Of a stretch of DNA of 64,000 nucleotides, positions 29,285 to 39,624 are shown in pieces (within the stretch, counting starts at the first letter, position 1; every line of letters starts with the position of its first letter). The position numbers were made by a program, and so were the translations under genes. Source of the stretch: an uncultured Pelagibacteraceae bacterium (GTDB lineage Bacteria > Pseudomonadota > Alphaproteobacteria > Pelagibacterales > Pelagibacteraceae); NCBI GenBank assembly GCA_902571425.1, contig CACGBZ010000002.1, positions 141,380-205,379 of the forward strand. The letters run 5' to 3'. Below the pieces are notes generated by a model. It saw only the letters and a program-made list of their open reading frames with translations, was not told the origin of the DNA and searched no databases.

Positions 29285-30409
29285 CTATCTTTGATTTAAC
29301 TGCATCACTTTTCTGTGCTTGTTACCTTTGTAGCTAGCCAAAGGTCTTATCAGTTTATTCGCAGCGTGTTGCTCCATTATGTGAGCGGACCAACCTGTAA
29401 TTCTTGAAATTACAAATATGGGAGTGAAAAAATCAGTATCAAATCCCATTAGATGATAAGTAGGTCCTGTTGGATAATCTACATTAGGGTGAATATTTTT
29501 CTCTTTGATCATCACTTTTTCAACAATGTCATAGATTTTTTCAAATTTTTTATCTTTCTTAAGTTTAGCCACTTTACCAAAGTATTTTCGCATAGTTGGA
29601 ACTCTCGAGTCACCTGATTTATAAACTCTATGACCAAATCCCATCACCACTTCTTTATTTTTAAGCGCATTGTTTATCCATTTTAATGCATTTTCTGGTT
29701 TTTTAATTTTATTCATCATATGCATCACTTCTTCATTAGCCCCGCCGTGAAGTGGGCCTTTTAAACTTGCAATTGCACCTGTAATTGCTCCGTGTATGTC
29801 AGATAAGCTACTGGTAATTGTTCTTGCTGTAAAAGTTGAAACATTAAAACTATGTTCTGCATATAAAATTAAAGATACATCAAAAGCTTTAACAATTTCT
29901 TTTTGTGGAACTTTTCCAAAACACATATAAAAAAAGTTTTCAGCAAAGGTTAATGTTTTTTTAGGTTTAATTATTTTTTTACCTTTTCTTATTCTATAAA
30001 AAGCAGCTAAGGCAGTTGGAGTTTTTGCAAAAATTCTTAGAGCTTTTCTCATATTTGCTTCTGGTGAAGAATCTGTAGTTTCTTTATCCTCTAATCCCAT
30101 TACACTCACAGCTGTTCTTGCAACATCCATTGGATGAGATTTCTTTGGCATATGTTTTATTATTTCATATAAATTTTTTGTTAGTTCTCTGTTGTTTCTT
30201 TCTTCTTTTTCAAATTGTCTAAGTTGGATAGTATTCGGGAGATCCTTATTAAGAATAAGATATGCAACTTCCTCAAATCTACAATATTCACATAAATCTT
30301 GAGCTGCATACCCTCTATAAGTAAGAGAATTTATTTCTGGCATTACTTTTGAAACTTCCGTTTCATCTACAACAATACCTAGTAAGCCTTTTTTAATATC
30401 ATCACTCAT
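29285..30409 (-). CDS. prpC: 2-methylcitrate synthase / citrate synthase family
   Basis: LHGGANEEVM, GFGHRVYKSGDSR; operon with prpB and prpD. Confidence 0.9.
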   Translation of the reverse strand: MSDDIKKGLLGIVVDETEVSKVMPEINSLTYRGYAAQDLCEYCRFEEVAYLILNKDLPNTIQLRQFEKEERNNRELTKNLYEIIKHMPKKSHPMDVARTAVSVMGLEDKETTDSSPEANMRKALRIFAKTPTALAAFYRIRKGKKIIKPKKTLTFAENFFYMCFGKVPQKEIVKAFDVSLILYAEHSFNVSTFTARTITSSLSDIHGAITGAIASLKGPLHGGANEEVMHMMNKIKKPENALKWINNALKNKEVVMGFGHRVYKSGDSRVPTMRKYFGKVAKLKKDKKFEKIYDIVEKVMIKEKNIHPNVDYPTGPTYHLMGFDTDFFTPIFVISRITGWSAHIMEQHAANKLIRPLASYKGNKHRKVMQLNQR

Positions 30410-31305
30410 TATTCATGTCCTTCCGTACTAAAATTATAAATTTTTTCATCTAATGAATTATATTTTTCATAATCGACTAATTCGTAAAGTCTTTTCCTAG
30501 TTTGCATCTTATCAATAATGTTATTTTGATGTCCATTTGCATAAATGTCTCTCAATCCGTCTTCGACATTTTTCATTGCTAATCTTTGTGAGGTTACTGG
30601 ATAAATAACTATATTATACCCAAAATTTTCTAATTCTTTGTAATTAAACAATTTCGATTTACCAAATTCAGTCATATTAGCTAACAAGTAAACAGACAAT
30701 TCTTTACGAACTTTTTCAAAATCTTTTTCATCTTCAAGAGCTTCTGGGAAAATAATTTCAGCACCAGCATCAATGTAGGCTTTGCATCTTTCAATCATTT
30801 TATCTAAACCTTCAACACTTTTAGCATCTGAACGTGCAATAATTTTAAAATTTCGATCTTTTTTAGTAGCAACACATTCTTTTATTTTTTTAACCATAGC
30901 ATCAGTTGAAATAAGTTCTTTATTATCAAGATGCCCACATCTTTTTCTTTCAATCTGATCCTCTAGGTGAACACCTGTTATTCCAAAATCTTCAAATGTT
31001 TCTATGGTTTCTTTACAAGATTTAAATCCTGTATCGATATCAACTATTGTTGGAAGATTAGTTACTCTCGAAATTAGATAAGATCTTGTGCTAACATCTT
31101 GTAGAGTTGTTAAGCCAATATCAGGAAAACCAAGATCATTAGCCATTACTCCACCGGATACATAAACTGCATCATATCCAATTTCTTCTATAAGCTTTGC
31201 TGTCAAAGGATTGTATGCACCTGGCACTCTTAATATTTTATTTGATTTTAATTTTTGATCAAAATCTAATCTTTTTTGACTTGGTTCTTTTTCTACAAAG
31301 TGCAT
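30409..31305 (-). CDS. prpB: methylisocitrate lyase
   Basis: VPGAYNPLTAKLIEEIGYDAVYVSGG, KKRCGHL-like catalytic motif (ERKRCGHLDNKEL). Confidence 0.93.
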   Translation of the reverse strand: MHFVEKEPSQKRLDFDQKLKSNKILRVPGAYNPLTAKLIEEIGYDAVYVSGGVMANDLGFPDIGLTTLQDVSTRSYLISRVTNLPTIVDIDTGFKSCKETIETFEDFGITGVHLEDQIERKRCGHLDNKELISTDAMVKKIKECVATKKDRNFKIIARSDAKSVEGLDKMIERCKAYIDAGAEIIFPEALEDEKDFEKVRKELSVYLLANMTEFGKSKLFNYKELENFGYNIVIYPVTSQRLAMKNVEDGLRDIYANGHQNNIIDKMQTRKRLYELVDYEKYNSLDEKIYNFSTEGHE

Positions 31306-32807
31306 TAAAAAATTCCTTTTTTATTATTTCGTTTTAATTTATTTCTTCTAACTTTAATATTCAATTTATGAAGTTGACCTGATTTTAAATTTCTTAAATT
31401 TTGTACTGTTTTTAAAAAACGATTGCTTTCTTTCTTATCCAAAATACCCTCAGTTAAAGTTAAAAATTTATTTATATAATTTTCTCTCTTAAACGGTCTT
31501 GCTCCATATGGATGTGCGTCTGCTCTATCAAGTTTCTCTGTTATTTTTTTTCCATTGTTAAGTGTTACAACTACTTTAGCTCCAAAAGCTTTATTTTTTG
31601 GATTTGGATCATGATATTTCTTTGTCCATTTTTTATCTTCATATGTTTTAATTGATCTCCAAATTTTAATTGTACTTTTTCTATTTGCTCTTGCTTTAGT
31701 ATAAGATTTAACATGATGCCAATCTCCGTCTTCTAAAGCTACAGCAAATATATACATTATAGAATGATCTAATGTTTCTCTACTAGCCTTGGGATCCATT
31801 TTTTGTGGATCATTAGCACCTGTTCCAATCACATAATGAGTGTGATGACTTGTAAAAATATCAATTTTTTTTATATAATTTAGATTATTAATTTTTGTTT
31901 TTAGCTTTTTAGCTAGATCAATTAATGCCTGGGATTGATATTCAGCAGAATATTCTTTTGTATATGTCTCTAATATAGTTTTTTTACTCTCACCTTTTTT
32001 TGGTAAAGGGACTTTGTAGTTTGCTTTTTTTCCATCCAATATTCTTGCTATTACACTATCTTCACCTTCATATATTGGACTTGGAGCACCTTCACCTCTC
32101 ATAGTTCTATCTACAGCTTCGATAGCAAGCTTACCAGCATGAGCAGGAGCATAAGCTTTCCAACTTGAAATTTCTCCTTTTCTAGATTGTCTCGTAGATA
32201 TTGATGTATGTAATGCCTGTTGAACAGCTTGATATATAGTTTCAGTATTTAATTTTAGCATTGTTCCTAATCCAGCAGCAACACTAGGGCCTAAATGAGC
32301 AATGTGGTCAACTTTATGCTTATGTAAACAAATCCCTTTTACTAAATTAACTTGAACTTCGTATGCAGTAATTATTCCTCTTAATAAATCCAATCCACTT
32401 TTTTTGTTTTGTTGTGCTACACTAATAAGAGGAGGAATGTTGTCACCTGGATGACTATAATCTGCAGCTAAGAAAGTATCATGAAAATCTAATTCTCTAA
32501 CAGCTGTACCATTTGACCATGCTGCCCATTCACAATCAAATTTTAATTTTGAGTTTACACCAAATAAAGTTGCACCATTTTTTCTAGGGTGTCTTAAAGC
32601 CATTTCTCTAGATGAGATTACTGGCTTTCTGTTTAATGAAGCAATTGCAACAGAAGCATTATCAATAATTCTATTGATAACCATTTCAATAGCATCTTTA
32701 TTTAATTTAGCATTATCGCTTGCTATCTCTGCAATTTTCCACGCAAGCTGTTTCTTCTTTGGAAGATTAATTTTTGATGGATATACTTTAACTGTGTGTA
32801 ATAACAA
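31305..32807 (-). CDS. prpD: 2-methylcitrate dehydratase (MmgE/PrpD)
   Basis: [40 protein letters not shown]. Confidence 0.93.
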   Translation of the reverse strand: MLLHTVKVYPSKINLPKKKQLAWKIAEIASDNAKLNKDAIEMVINRIIDNASVAIASLNRKPVISSREMALRHPRKNGATLFGVNSKLKFDCEWAAWSNGTAVRELDFHDTFLAADYSHPGDNIPPLISVAQQNKKSGLDLLRGIITAYEVQVNLVKGICLHKHKVDHIAHLGPSVAAGLGTMLKLNTETIYQAVQQALHTSISTRQSRKGEISSWKAYAPAHAGKLAIEAVDRTMRGEGAPSPIYEGEDSVIARILDGKKANYKVPLPKKGESKKTILETYTKEYSAEYQSQALIDLAKKLKTKINNLNYIKKIDIFTSHHTHYVIGTGANDPQKMDPKASRETLDHSIMYIFAVALEDGDWHHVKSYTKARANRKSTIKIWRSIKTYEDKKWTKKYHDPNPKNKAFGAKVVVTLNNGKKITEKLDRADAHPYGARPFKRENYINKFLTLTEGILDKKESNRFLKTVQNLRNLKSGQLHKLNIKVRRNKLKRNNKKGIF

Positions 32808-32860
32808 AATTACTCCTTATTTGTGATTTTGTTTTAATAGTTAAAATAAATTAATCAATA

Positions 32861-33526
32861 TTAAAGATATTCTGATACTATTTTCTCAATGCCTACAAAG
32901 TCTTTTATAATGTGATTATGATAAATTTCCTCAGATCTTTTTTCTGTATATCCATATTTTAGTAATATTATTGGAATTTCAGCAGCCTTAGCAGCATTAG
33001 CATCTGTCTCGCTGTCACCGATCATAATCGATTTATTTTTATCTCCATCTAAAATCTCAATTGTAGTTGTTAAATGTCGAGGGTCTGGTTTGCAATATTC
33101 AAAAGTATTATAACCCGCAACATATTCAAAATAATCATAAATCCCAATTTTTTTTAAAAGATCAACTGCTAAGTGTTCAGTTTTATTTGTACATACTGCC
33201 ATAGAAATATTTTCATTTTTACACCAATTTAAAAATTCCTTAACACCATTAATTAATTTACTTTCATGTAAAATATTTTTTCCATAATAGGATAAAAATT
33301 CATCAGTCATTTCGTTTTGAATTTTTTCATCAAACCACTTCCATTGACCATTAGCTTTTGCCATCATAGCTTTTGCTCCTTTGCCAACAGCATTTTTTAA
33401 TTCTCCTAAAGTTTTTGTAGGATAACCAAATTTTTTCATTACATGGTTATGTGCGCGTATTAAATCTGGAGCGGTATCCACTAATGTGCCGTCTAAATCA
33501 AATAAAATTGTAAATTTTTGTTTCAT
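32861..33526 (-). CDS. gph: phosphoglycolate phosphatase (HAD)
   Basis: FDLDGTLVDTAPDL, MIGDSETDANAAKAAEIP. Confidence 0.88.
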   Translation of the reverse strand: MKQKFTILFDLDGTLVDTAPDLIRAHNHVMKKFGYPTKTLGELKNAVGKGAKAMMAKANGQWKWFDEKIQNEMTDEFLSYYGKNILHESKLINGVKEFLNWCKNENISMAVCTNKTEHLAVDLLKKIGIYDYFEYVAGYNTFEYCKPDPRHLTTTIEILDGDKNKSIMIGDSETDANAAKAAEIPIILLKYGYTEKRSEEIYHNHIIKDFVGIEKIVSEYL

Positions 33527-33653
33527 TATTAAAGTATTTTAAAGAAATAAATTGTGAATTAATCAAACAATATACTTAATATAAATAAGGTCAAAATGAA
33601 AGACTCAAGTCAAAAAAAAACTCAGAGAAAAATTTATAAAATCAGGAGTTAAG

Positions 33654-34208
33654 ATGATTGGCCCTGAAACTATTTTTTTTTCGAAAGATACAAAGATTGG
33701 AAAGAAAGTAACTATAGAACCTTATGTCGTTATTGGTTCTAAGGTTAAAATTGGGAACAATGTAATTGTAAAATCTTTTTCACATTTAGAGTCATGTAAA
33801 ATTGAGAATAAAGTTGAGATAGGTCCATATGCCAGAATAAGACCCAATACAATTTTAAAAGAAGGATCCAAAGTAGGTAATTTTGTAGAGATTAAAAAAA
33901 GTACTTTAGGGAATAAATCTAAAGTTAATCATTTATCTTATGTGGGAGATGCTCAAATAGGAAAATCTGTAAATATTGGAGCAGGTACAATTACTTGTAA
34001 TTATGACGGAGTAAACAAGAATAAAACAAATATTAAAGATAAAGTATTTATAGGTTCAAACTCTTCCTTAGTTGCCCCAGTCACTATAAATAAAGATAGT
34101 ATTGTTGGAGCTGGATCAGTAATAACAAAGAATGTTAGAAAAAAATCTTTGGCACTTACAAGGTCACCACAATTAGAGGTTAAGAATTACAAAAGAAAGA
34201 AAAAATAA
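33654..34208 (+). CDS. GlmU C-terminal (left-handed beta-helix acetyltransferase) domain only
   Basis: [56 protein letters not shown]; no uridylyltransferase domain. Confidence 0.85.
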   Translation: MIGPETIFFSKDTKIGKKVTIEPYVVIGSKVKIGNNVIVKSFSHLESCKIENKVEIGPYARIRPNTILKEGSKVGNFVEIKKSTLGNKSKVNHLSYVGDAQIGKSVNIGAGTITCNYDGVNKNKTNIKDKVFIGSNSSLVAPVTINKDSIVGAGSVITKNVRKKSLALTRSPQLEVKNYKRKKK

Positions 34209-34211
34209 TTT

Positions 34212-36032
34212 ATGTGTGGAATTATTGGAATATCTAGCAACAAACCTGTTTCTGCAAATATAATTAATTCATTAAAAAAATTAGAATACAGAGGATATGA
34301 TTCAGCAGGTATAGCGACACTTTCAGATGGTGAAATTAATGAAATAAAATCCGAGGGAAGAGTAGATAAATTAGAAAATAATTTTGATTTAAAAAACTTA
34401 AGAGGAAACATTGGTATAGGGCATGTAAGATGGGCTACTCATGGAATTCCTAACAGTTTAAATGCACATCCTCATTCCTCTCACAATGTATCAGTAGTTC
34501 ACAATGGAATTATTGAAAACTCTACAATATTAAAAAAACATTTAACTAACAAAGGACACAAATTTAAATCACAGACAGATACCGAAGTAATCGTTCATTT
34601 AATAACAGAAAATTTAAAAACTTCAGAACTCGAGGAAGCTATAACAAAAACATTAAAACAGCTCCATGGTAGCTTTGCTCTTGGAATTGTTTTTAAAGAG
34701 ATGCCAGACTTAATAGTTGGTGCTAGAAGAGGATCACCGCTAGCTGTTGGCTATGGTCCAAATGAAAACTATCTAGGATCAGACTCCTATGCTTTGAAAT
34801 CTATGACGAATAAGATCACGTATCTTGATGATGGTGAATTCTGTTTTGTAAAAAAGGATGAAGTTCTTTTTTTTAATGAAGAAGGAAAAAAAGTTAATAA
34901 AAAAATATTAGAATTATCATTAGATGAAGCTAGTTATGACAAAGGTGATTTCAAACATTTTATGGCAAAAGAAATTGAAGAACAACCAACAACAATTAAA
35001 ACTGGAATAAAAGAATACGTAGATAATGTAAATAAAGAGATAAATATTTTTAATTTTCCATGGAAAATAGAAGAGATTAATTCAATAACTTTAATTGGAT
35101 GTGGAACTGCATACCATTCTTGTTTAATGGCTAAATATTGGTTTGAGGAACTTACAACTTTAGATGTAAACATAGATATAGCGTCAGAATTTAGATATAG
35201 AAAAAATAGATTTAAAAAAGACACTTTATATATCTTTGTTTCTCAATCAGGTGAGACTGCAGATACTTATGCAGCTTTAGATATATGTAACAAAAACAGC
35301 ATGAAAACATGCGCTGTAGTTAATGTAATCGAGAGCTCAATAGCAAGAGATTCTAATTTTGTTTTACCAATTCATTGTGGACCTGAAATCGGAGTTGCTT
35401 CAACAAAAGCATTTCTAGGTCAAATACTTGTTTTATATATTTTAGCTTTAAAACTTGGATCAATCAGAAATGAAATAGAAAAAAAACAATACCAAGAAAA
35501 ACTTAAAGACTTAAAAGCTTTGCCTGGCTTAATAGAAAAAACATTACTTCATGATAATGACATCCAGGCAATATCCTCAACATTTAACGAGGCAAAGGGT
35601 TCAATGTTTTTAGGAAGAGGTTATTCATATCCGATAGCTTTAGAAGGTGCACTAAAACTTAAAGAACTTTCATATGTTCATGCTGAAGGATATCCAGCGG
35701 GGGAAATGAAGCATGGACCTTTAGCTTTAATAGAAGAGGGAATGCCTGTAGTGGTTTTGGCACCTAGAGATAATTATTACAAAAAAACAATTTCGAACAT
35801 GCAGGAAGTGATTGCTAGAGGGGCAAAAGTGTTATTGATAACCAATAAGAGTAAAGATGAAGTTGTGTCTGAAAATATATGGGAAACTATTGAAGTTGAG
35901 AATACAAATGATGACTTACTTCCATTCCTTTTGACTATTCCACTTCAAAAACTTGCTTATTACTCTGCTCTTAAAAAAGGTTATGACATTGATAAGCCTA
36001 GAAATTTGGCTAAATCTGTCACTGTTGAATAA
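34212..36032 (+). CDS. glmS: glutamine-fructose-6-phosphate aminotransferase
   Basis: CGIIGISS, YRGYDSAGIA, SQSGETADTYAAL, DKPRNLAKSVTVE C-terminus. Confidence 0.97.
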   Translation: MCGIIGISSNKPVSANIINSLKKLEYRGYDSAGIATLSDGEINEIKSEGRVDKLENNFDLKNLRGNIGIGHVRWATHGIPNSLNAHPHSSHNVSVVHNGIIENSTILKKHLTNKGHKFKSQTDTEVIVHLITENLKTSELEEAITKTLKQLHGSFALGIVFKEMPDLIVGARRGSPLAVGYGPNENYLGSDSYALKSMTNKITYLDDGEFCFVKKDEVLFFNEEGKKVNKKILELSLDEASYDKGDFKHFMAKEIEEQPTTIKTGIKEYVDNVNKEINIFNFPWKIEEINSITLIGCGTAYHSCLMAKYWFEELTTLDVNIDIASEFRYRKNRFKKDTLYIFVSQSGETADTYAALDICNKNSMKTCAVVNVIESSIARDSNFVLPIHCGPEIGVASTKAFLGQILVLYILALKLGSIRNEIEKKQYQEKLKDLKALPGLIEKTLLHDNDIQAISSTFNEAKGSMFLGRGYSYPIALEGALKLKELSYVHAEGYPAGEMKHGPLALIEEGMPVVVLAPRDNYYKKTISNMQEVIARGAKVLLITNKSKDEVVSENIWETIEVENTNDDLLPFLLTIPLQKLAYYSALKKGYDIDKPRNLAKSVTVE

Positions 36033-36067
36033 ACTTTAAACTCTGTTAAAACACCCTTAGGTTGAAT

Positions 36068-37447
36068 ATGAAAAGTTGGAAAAAAAATAGTTGGAGAAAA
36101 TATTCTGTAAAACATATTCCAGAATATCCAGATAAAAAAGAACTGGATAATGTTTTGGATAAGATAGGAACATTTCCTCCATTAGTATTTGCTGGAGAAA
36201 CAAGACATCTTAAAACTCAATTAGCTGATGTGGTTGATGGGAAAGCCTTTTTGCTTCAAGGTGGAGATTGTGCTGAGAGTTTTGCAGAATTTAATCCAGA
36301 TAACATAAGAGATACATTTAAACTAATGTTGCAAATGTCATTAGTTTTAACATACTCAGCTTCATTACCAGTAGTAAAAGTAGGAAGAATAGCTGGTCAA
36401 TTTTCAAAACCTAGAAGTGCACCAACTGAAACAAAAGATGGAGTAGAGCTTCCGAGTTATTTAGGTGACAACATAAATGCTATGGAATTTACTGAAAAAG
36501 CTAGAGTTCCAGATCCTAAAAGATTATTCAAAGCATACTCACAATCGGCTGCAACTTTAAACTTAATCAGAGCATTTTGTCATGGAGGTTTTGCAGATCT
36601 TAAGAATGTACATAATTGGAATTTAGGATTTATCAAAAATTCACCAGAATTAAAAAGATTTAAAGAATTAGAAGATAATATTGCAAATGCATTAGCTTTT
36701 ATGGATGCATGTGGAATTACCTCAGAATTTAATAGAAGATTAAAAACGGTTAATTTTTGGACTTCACATGAAGCTTTATTACTTCCATTTGAAGAGACTA
36801 TGACCAGAGTGGATTCTACTACTGGAGAAAATCATGACACATCCGCTCACTTTGTTTGGATTGGAGACAGAACAAGACAATTAGATGGTGGTCATGTTGA
36901 ATTTTGTAGAGGTATAGAAAATCCAATAGGAATTAAATGTGGACCAACCTTAAAGGCCGATGATTTAATTGATCTTTGTAATAGAATAAACCCAAAGAAT
37001 GAAAAAGGTAAAATCACACTAATATCAAGATTTGGTGCAGATAATGTTTCAAAATTTTTACCAAAATTAATTAGGGCAATAAAAAAAGAAGGTTTAAATG
37101 TAATTTGGTCATGTGATCCTTGTCATGGAAATACAGTAAAAGCTGCGACAGGATTTAAAACAAGACCATTTAACAGTGTTTTAAAAGAGGTTAAAAATGT
37201 TTTTGCATGCCACCAAAGTGAAGGAAGTTACGCAGGTGGTCTTCATATAGAACTGACAGGTCAAAATGTAACCGAATGTATTGGTGGAGCACAAAAGATA
37301 TCAGAAAAAGATTTATCATCAAGATATCACACGCATTGTGACCCAAGACTAAATGCAAACCAAGCTTTAGAATTAGCTTTCTTGATTTCAGATGAGATAA
37401 AAAAGAATAGCTCTTATTCTAAAAATGCAGATAGAGCGGCATCTTAA
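36068..37447 (+). CDS. class II 3-deoxy-7-phosphoheptulonate synthase
   Basis: FLLQGGDCAESFAEF, KVGRIAGQFSKPRS; ATG at 36068 preferred. Confidence 0.95.
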   Translation: MKSWKKNSWRKYSVKHIPEYPDKKELDNVLDKIGTFPPLVFAGETRHLKTQLADVVDGKAFLLQGGDCAESFAEFNPDNIRDTFKLMLQMSLVLTYSASLPVVKVGRIAGQFSKPRSAPTETKDGVELPSYLGDNINAMEFTEKARVPDPKRLFKAYSQSAATLNLIRAFCHGGFADLKNVHNWNLGFIKNSPELKRFKELEDNIANALAFMDACGITSEFNRRLKTVNFWTSHEALLLPFEETMTRVDSTTGENHDTSAHFVWIGDRTRQLDGGHVEFCRGIENPIGIKCGPTLKADDLIDLCNRINPKNEKGKITLISRFGADNVSKFLPKLIRAIKKEGLNVIWSCDPCHGNTVKAATGFKTRPFNSVLKEVKNVFACHQSEGSYAGGLHIELTGQNVTECIGGAQKISEKDLSSRYHTHCDPRLNANQALELAFLISDEIKKNSSYSKNADRAAS

Positions 37448-37485
37448 GACATTGTAAAATTTTAAATATTTAATACTTTTGAAAC

Positions 37486-38223
37486 ATGAACGCCTCAGAA
37501 AAAGTAAATTTTATTTCTAATTGGATTAAAGATTATGTAAATAATATGCCAAGAACGGCTGAGTCATTAGTTATTGGAATTTCTGGAGGAATAGATTCGT
37601 CAGTTTCTAGCACATTAAGCGCAATGACAGGTTTAAAAACTATTGTTTTGTCAATGCCAATCAAACAGAAATCACATCAACATGATTTAAGTTTAAAGCA
37701 TCAAGAGTGGTTAGTTAATAATTTTAAAAATGTTGAAGCACATACTATTAATTTAGATGAGTTATTTTTAGCTTTTAGTTCTAGTTTATCAAATTTTGAT
37801 AACGAACATGGGATGGCGAACTCTAGAGCTAGATTGAGAATGACAACGCTTTATCAAGTTGCTGCAGCGAATAAAGGGATAGTAGTTGGAACTGGAAATA
37901 AAGTTGAAGATTTTGGTGTTGGGTTTTACACAAAATACGGAGATGGTGGTGTAGATATATCTCCTATAGCTGATTGTAACAAAACTGAAGTTTGGGAACT
38001 TGGAAAAGAGCTTAGAATTTTAAAAGAAATTATAGATGCGGCCCCTACGGATGGTTTATGGGACGATGGAAGAACTGATGAAGGTCAACTTGGACTAAAA
38101 TATGAGGAATTAGAAGAAGCTATGGATAATCCTAATTCAGCTAATCGAGCTAAATACGAAACTATAAGAAAACAAAATTTGCATAAAATGGAGCCAATTC
38201 CTGTATGCAAAATTCCAAATTAA
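37486..38223 (+). CDS. nadE: ammonia-dependent NAD synthetase
   Basis: VIGISGGIDSSVSSTLS, VVGTGNKVEDFGVGFYTKYGDGGVDISPI. Confidence 0.93.
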   Translation: MNASEKVNFISNWIKDYVNNMPRTAESLVIGISGGIDSSVSSTLSAMTGLKTIVLSMPIKQKSHQHDLSLKHQEWLVNNFKNVEAHTINLDELFLAFSSSLSNFDNEHGMANSRARLRMTTLYQVAAANKGIVVGTGNKVEDFGVGFYTKYGDGGVDISPIADCNKTEVWELGKELRILKEIIDAAPTDGLWDDGRTDEGQLGLKYEELEEAMDNPNSANRAKYETIRKQNLHKMEPIPVCKIPN

Positions 38224-38226
38224 TCA

Positions 38227-38250
38227 AATAGATTCACAAATCTATTTTTT
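38227..38250 (+). terminator. intrinsic terminator downstream of nadE
   Basis: AATAGATT-CACA-AATCTATT-TTTT. Confidence 0.75.
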
Positions 38251-38268
38251 AAGTATATTCCTAAAATA

Positions 38269-39624
38269 ATGAGTAAAGATATTTTTTTAACAAACAATCT
38301 AACAAATAAAAAAGAGAAGTTTGTTCCACTTGATAAAAATAACATTAGAATGTATGTGTGTGGTCCAACAGTTTATGATGATCCCCATATTGGGAATGCG
38401 AGACCAATAGTTGTATTTGATATTCTATTTAAAATTTTTAAAAAAAATTATCCTAAAGTTACTTATGTACGAAATATTACAGATGTAGATGATAAAATTA
38501 TTAAATCTTCAAAAGAAAATAACATTTCAATTTCAGAATTAACAAGCAAAGTAACTGAAAGTTTTAGTAAAGATTGTCATTACTTAAATTGTGAGGAGCC
38601 AACCCATCAACCTAAAGCAACAGAAAATATAGATTTGATGATTGAAATGATTTCTGAATTAATAAAAAAAGAATTTGCTTATGAAAATAATAAGCATGTT
38701 TATTTTGAGGTTAAAAAATTCAAGGATTATGGTCAACTCTCAAATAAAAAATTAGATGAACTTATTGCTGGATCAAGAGTAGAAGTCAGTGAAAATAAAA
38801 AAAATTCAGAAGATTTTGTTTTATGGAAACCTTCAGAATCTGATGAACCATCATGGGAGTCTCCATGGGGAAAAGGAAGGCCAGGATGGCATCTCGAGTG
38901 TTCAGCAATGTCAAAGAAATTTTTAGGAGATGAGTTTGATGTTCATGGAGGTGGTATAGATTTGTTATTTCCTCATCATGAAAATGAAATAGCTCAATCA
39001 ATATGTGCTAATGATACAAAAATATTTGCAAAATTTTGGATGCATAATGCATTCATCACTATGTCTAATGAAAAGATGGCCAAGTCTCAGGGAAATATTT
39101 TAAAAATAAAAGATTTTAGAAATAAGATTAGCGGCCAAGTTTTAAGATTAGCTTTACTAAGCGCAAATTATAAACAACCATTAGATTGGAGTGATAAACT
39201 TCTGGACGATTGTCAAAACACGATAAATAAATGGTACAATTCATATTTAGATATTGAAAATAATTCTAAAGTTTCTGATGAAATTCTTCAGCCACTTTAC
39301 GATGATTTAAACACACCTGGATACATTGCTAATTTACATCAATTATATGACAAAGCTCAAAAAGGTAACAATGAAGATAAATCTTTATTTGTTTCTGCTT
39401 GTCAATTTGTAGGACTATTAAATGAAAGTAAAGAAAATTGGCTTAAATTTAAAATTAGCAAAGCTTTAATTTCTGAAAAAGAAATTTTACAAAAAATTCA
39501 GGAAAGAAATAAGGCCAGAGAGAACAAAAATTACGAAGAAGCTGATAAAATTAGAAATGAGCTTTTAGACAAAGGTGTTTTAATAGAAGATAAAGATGGT
39601 AAAACGACATGGAAATTTAAATGA
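38269..39624 (+). CDS. cysS: cysteinyl-tRNA synthetase
   Basis: YVCGPTVYDDPHIGNARP, GWHLECSAMS, KMAKSQGN. Confidence 0.97.
   Translation: MSKDIFLTNNLTNKKEKFVPLDKNNIRMYVCGPTVYDDPHIGNARPIVVFDILFKIFKKNYPKVTYVRNITDVDDKIIKSSKENNISISELTSKVTESFSKDCHYLNCEEPTHQPKATENIDLMIEMISELIKKEFAYENNKHVYFEVKKFKDYGQLSNKKLDELIAGSRVEVSENKKNSEDFVLWKPSESDEPSWESPWGKGRPGWHLECSAMSKKFLGDEFDVHGGGIDLLFPHHENEIAQSICANDTKIFAKFWMHNAFITMSNEKMAKSQGNILKIKDFRNKISGQVLRLALLSANYKQPLDWSDKLLDDCQNTINKWYNSYLDIENNSKVSDEILQPLYDDLNTPGYIANLHQLYDKAQKGNNEDKSLFVSACQFVGLLNESKENWLKFKISKALISEKEILQKIQERNKARENKNYEEADKIRNELLDKGVLIEDKDGKTTWKFK

Noticed and set aside
29285-32807. prpDBC cluster as a novel pathway
   Set aside because: Matches the standard methylcitrate cycle; no unusual gene within it.
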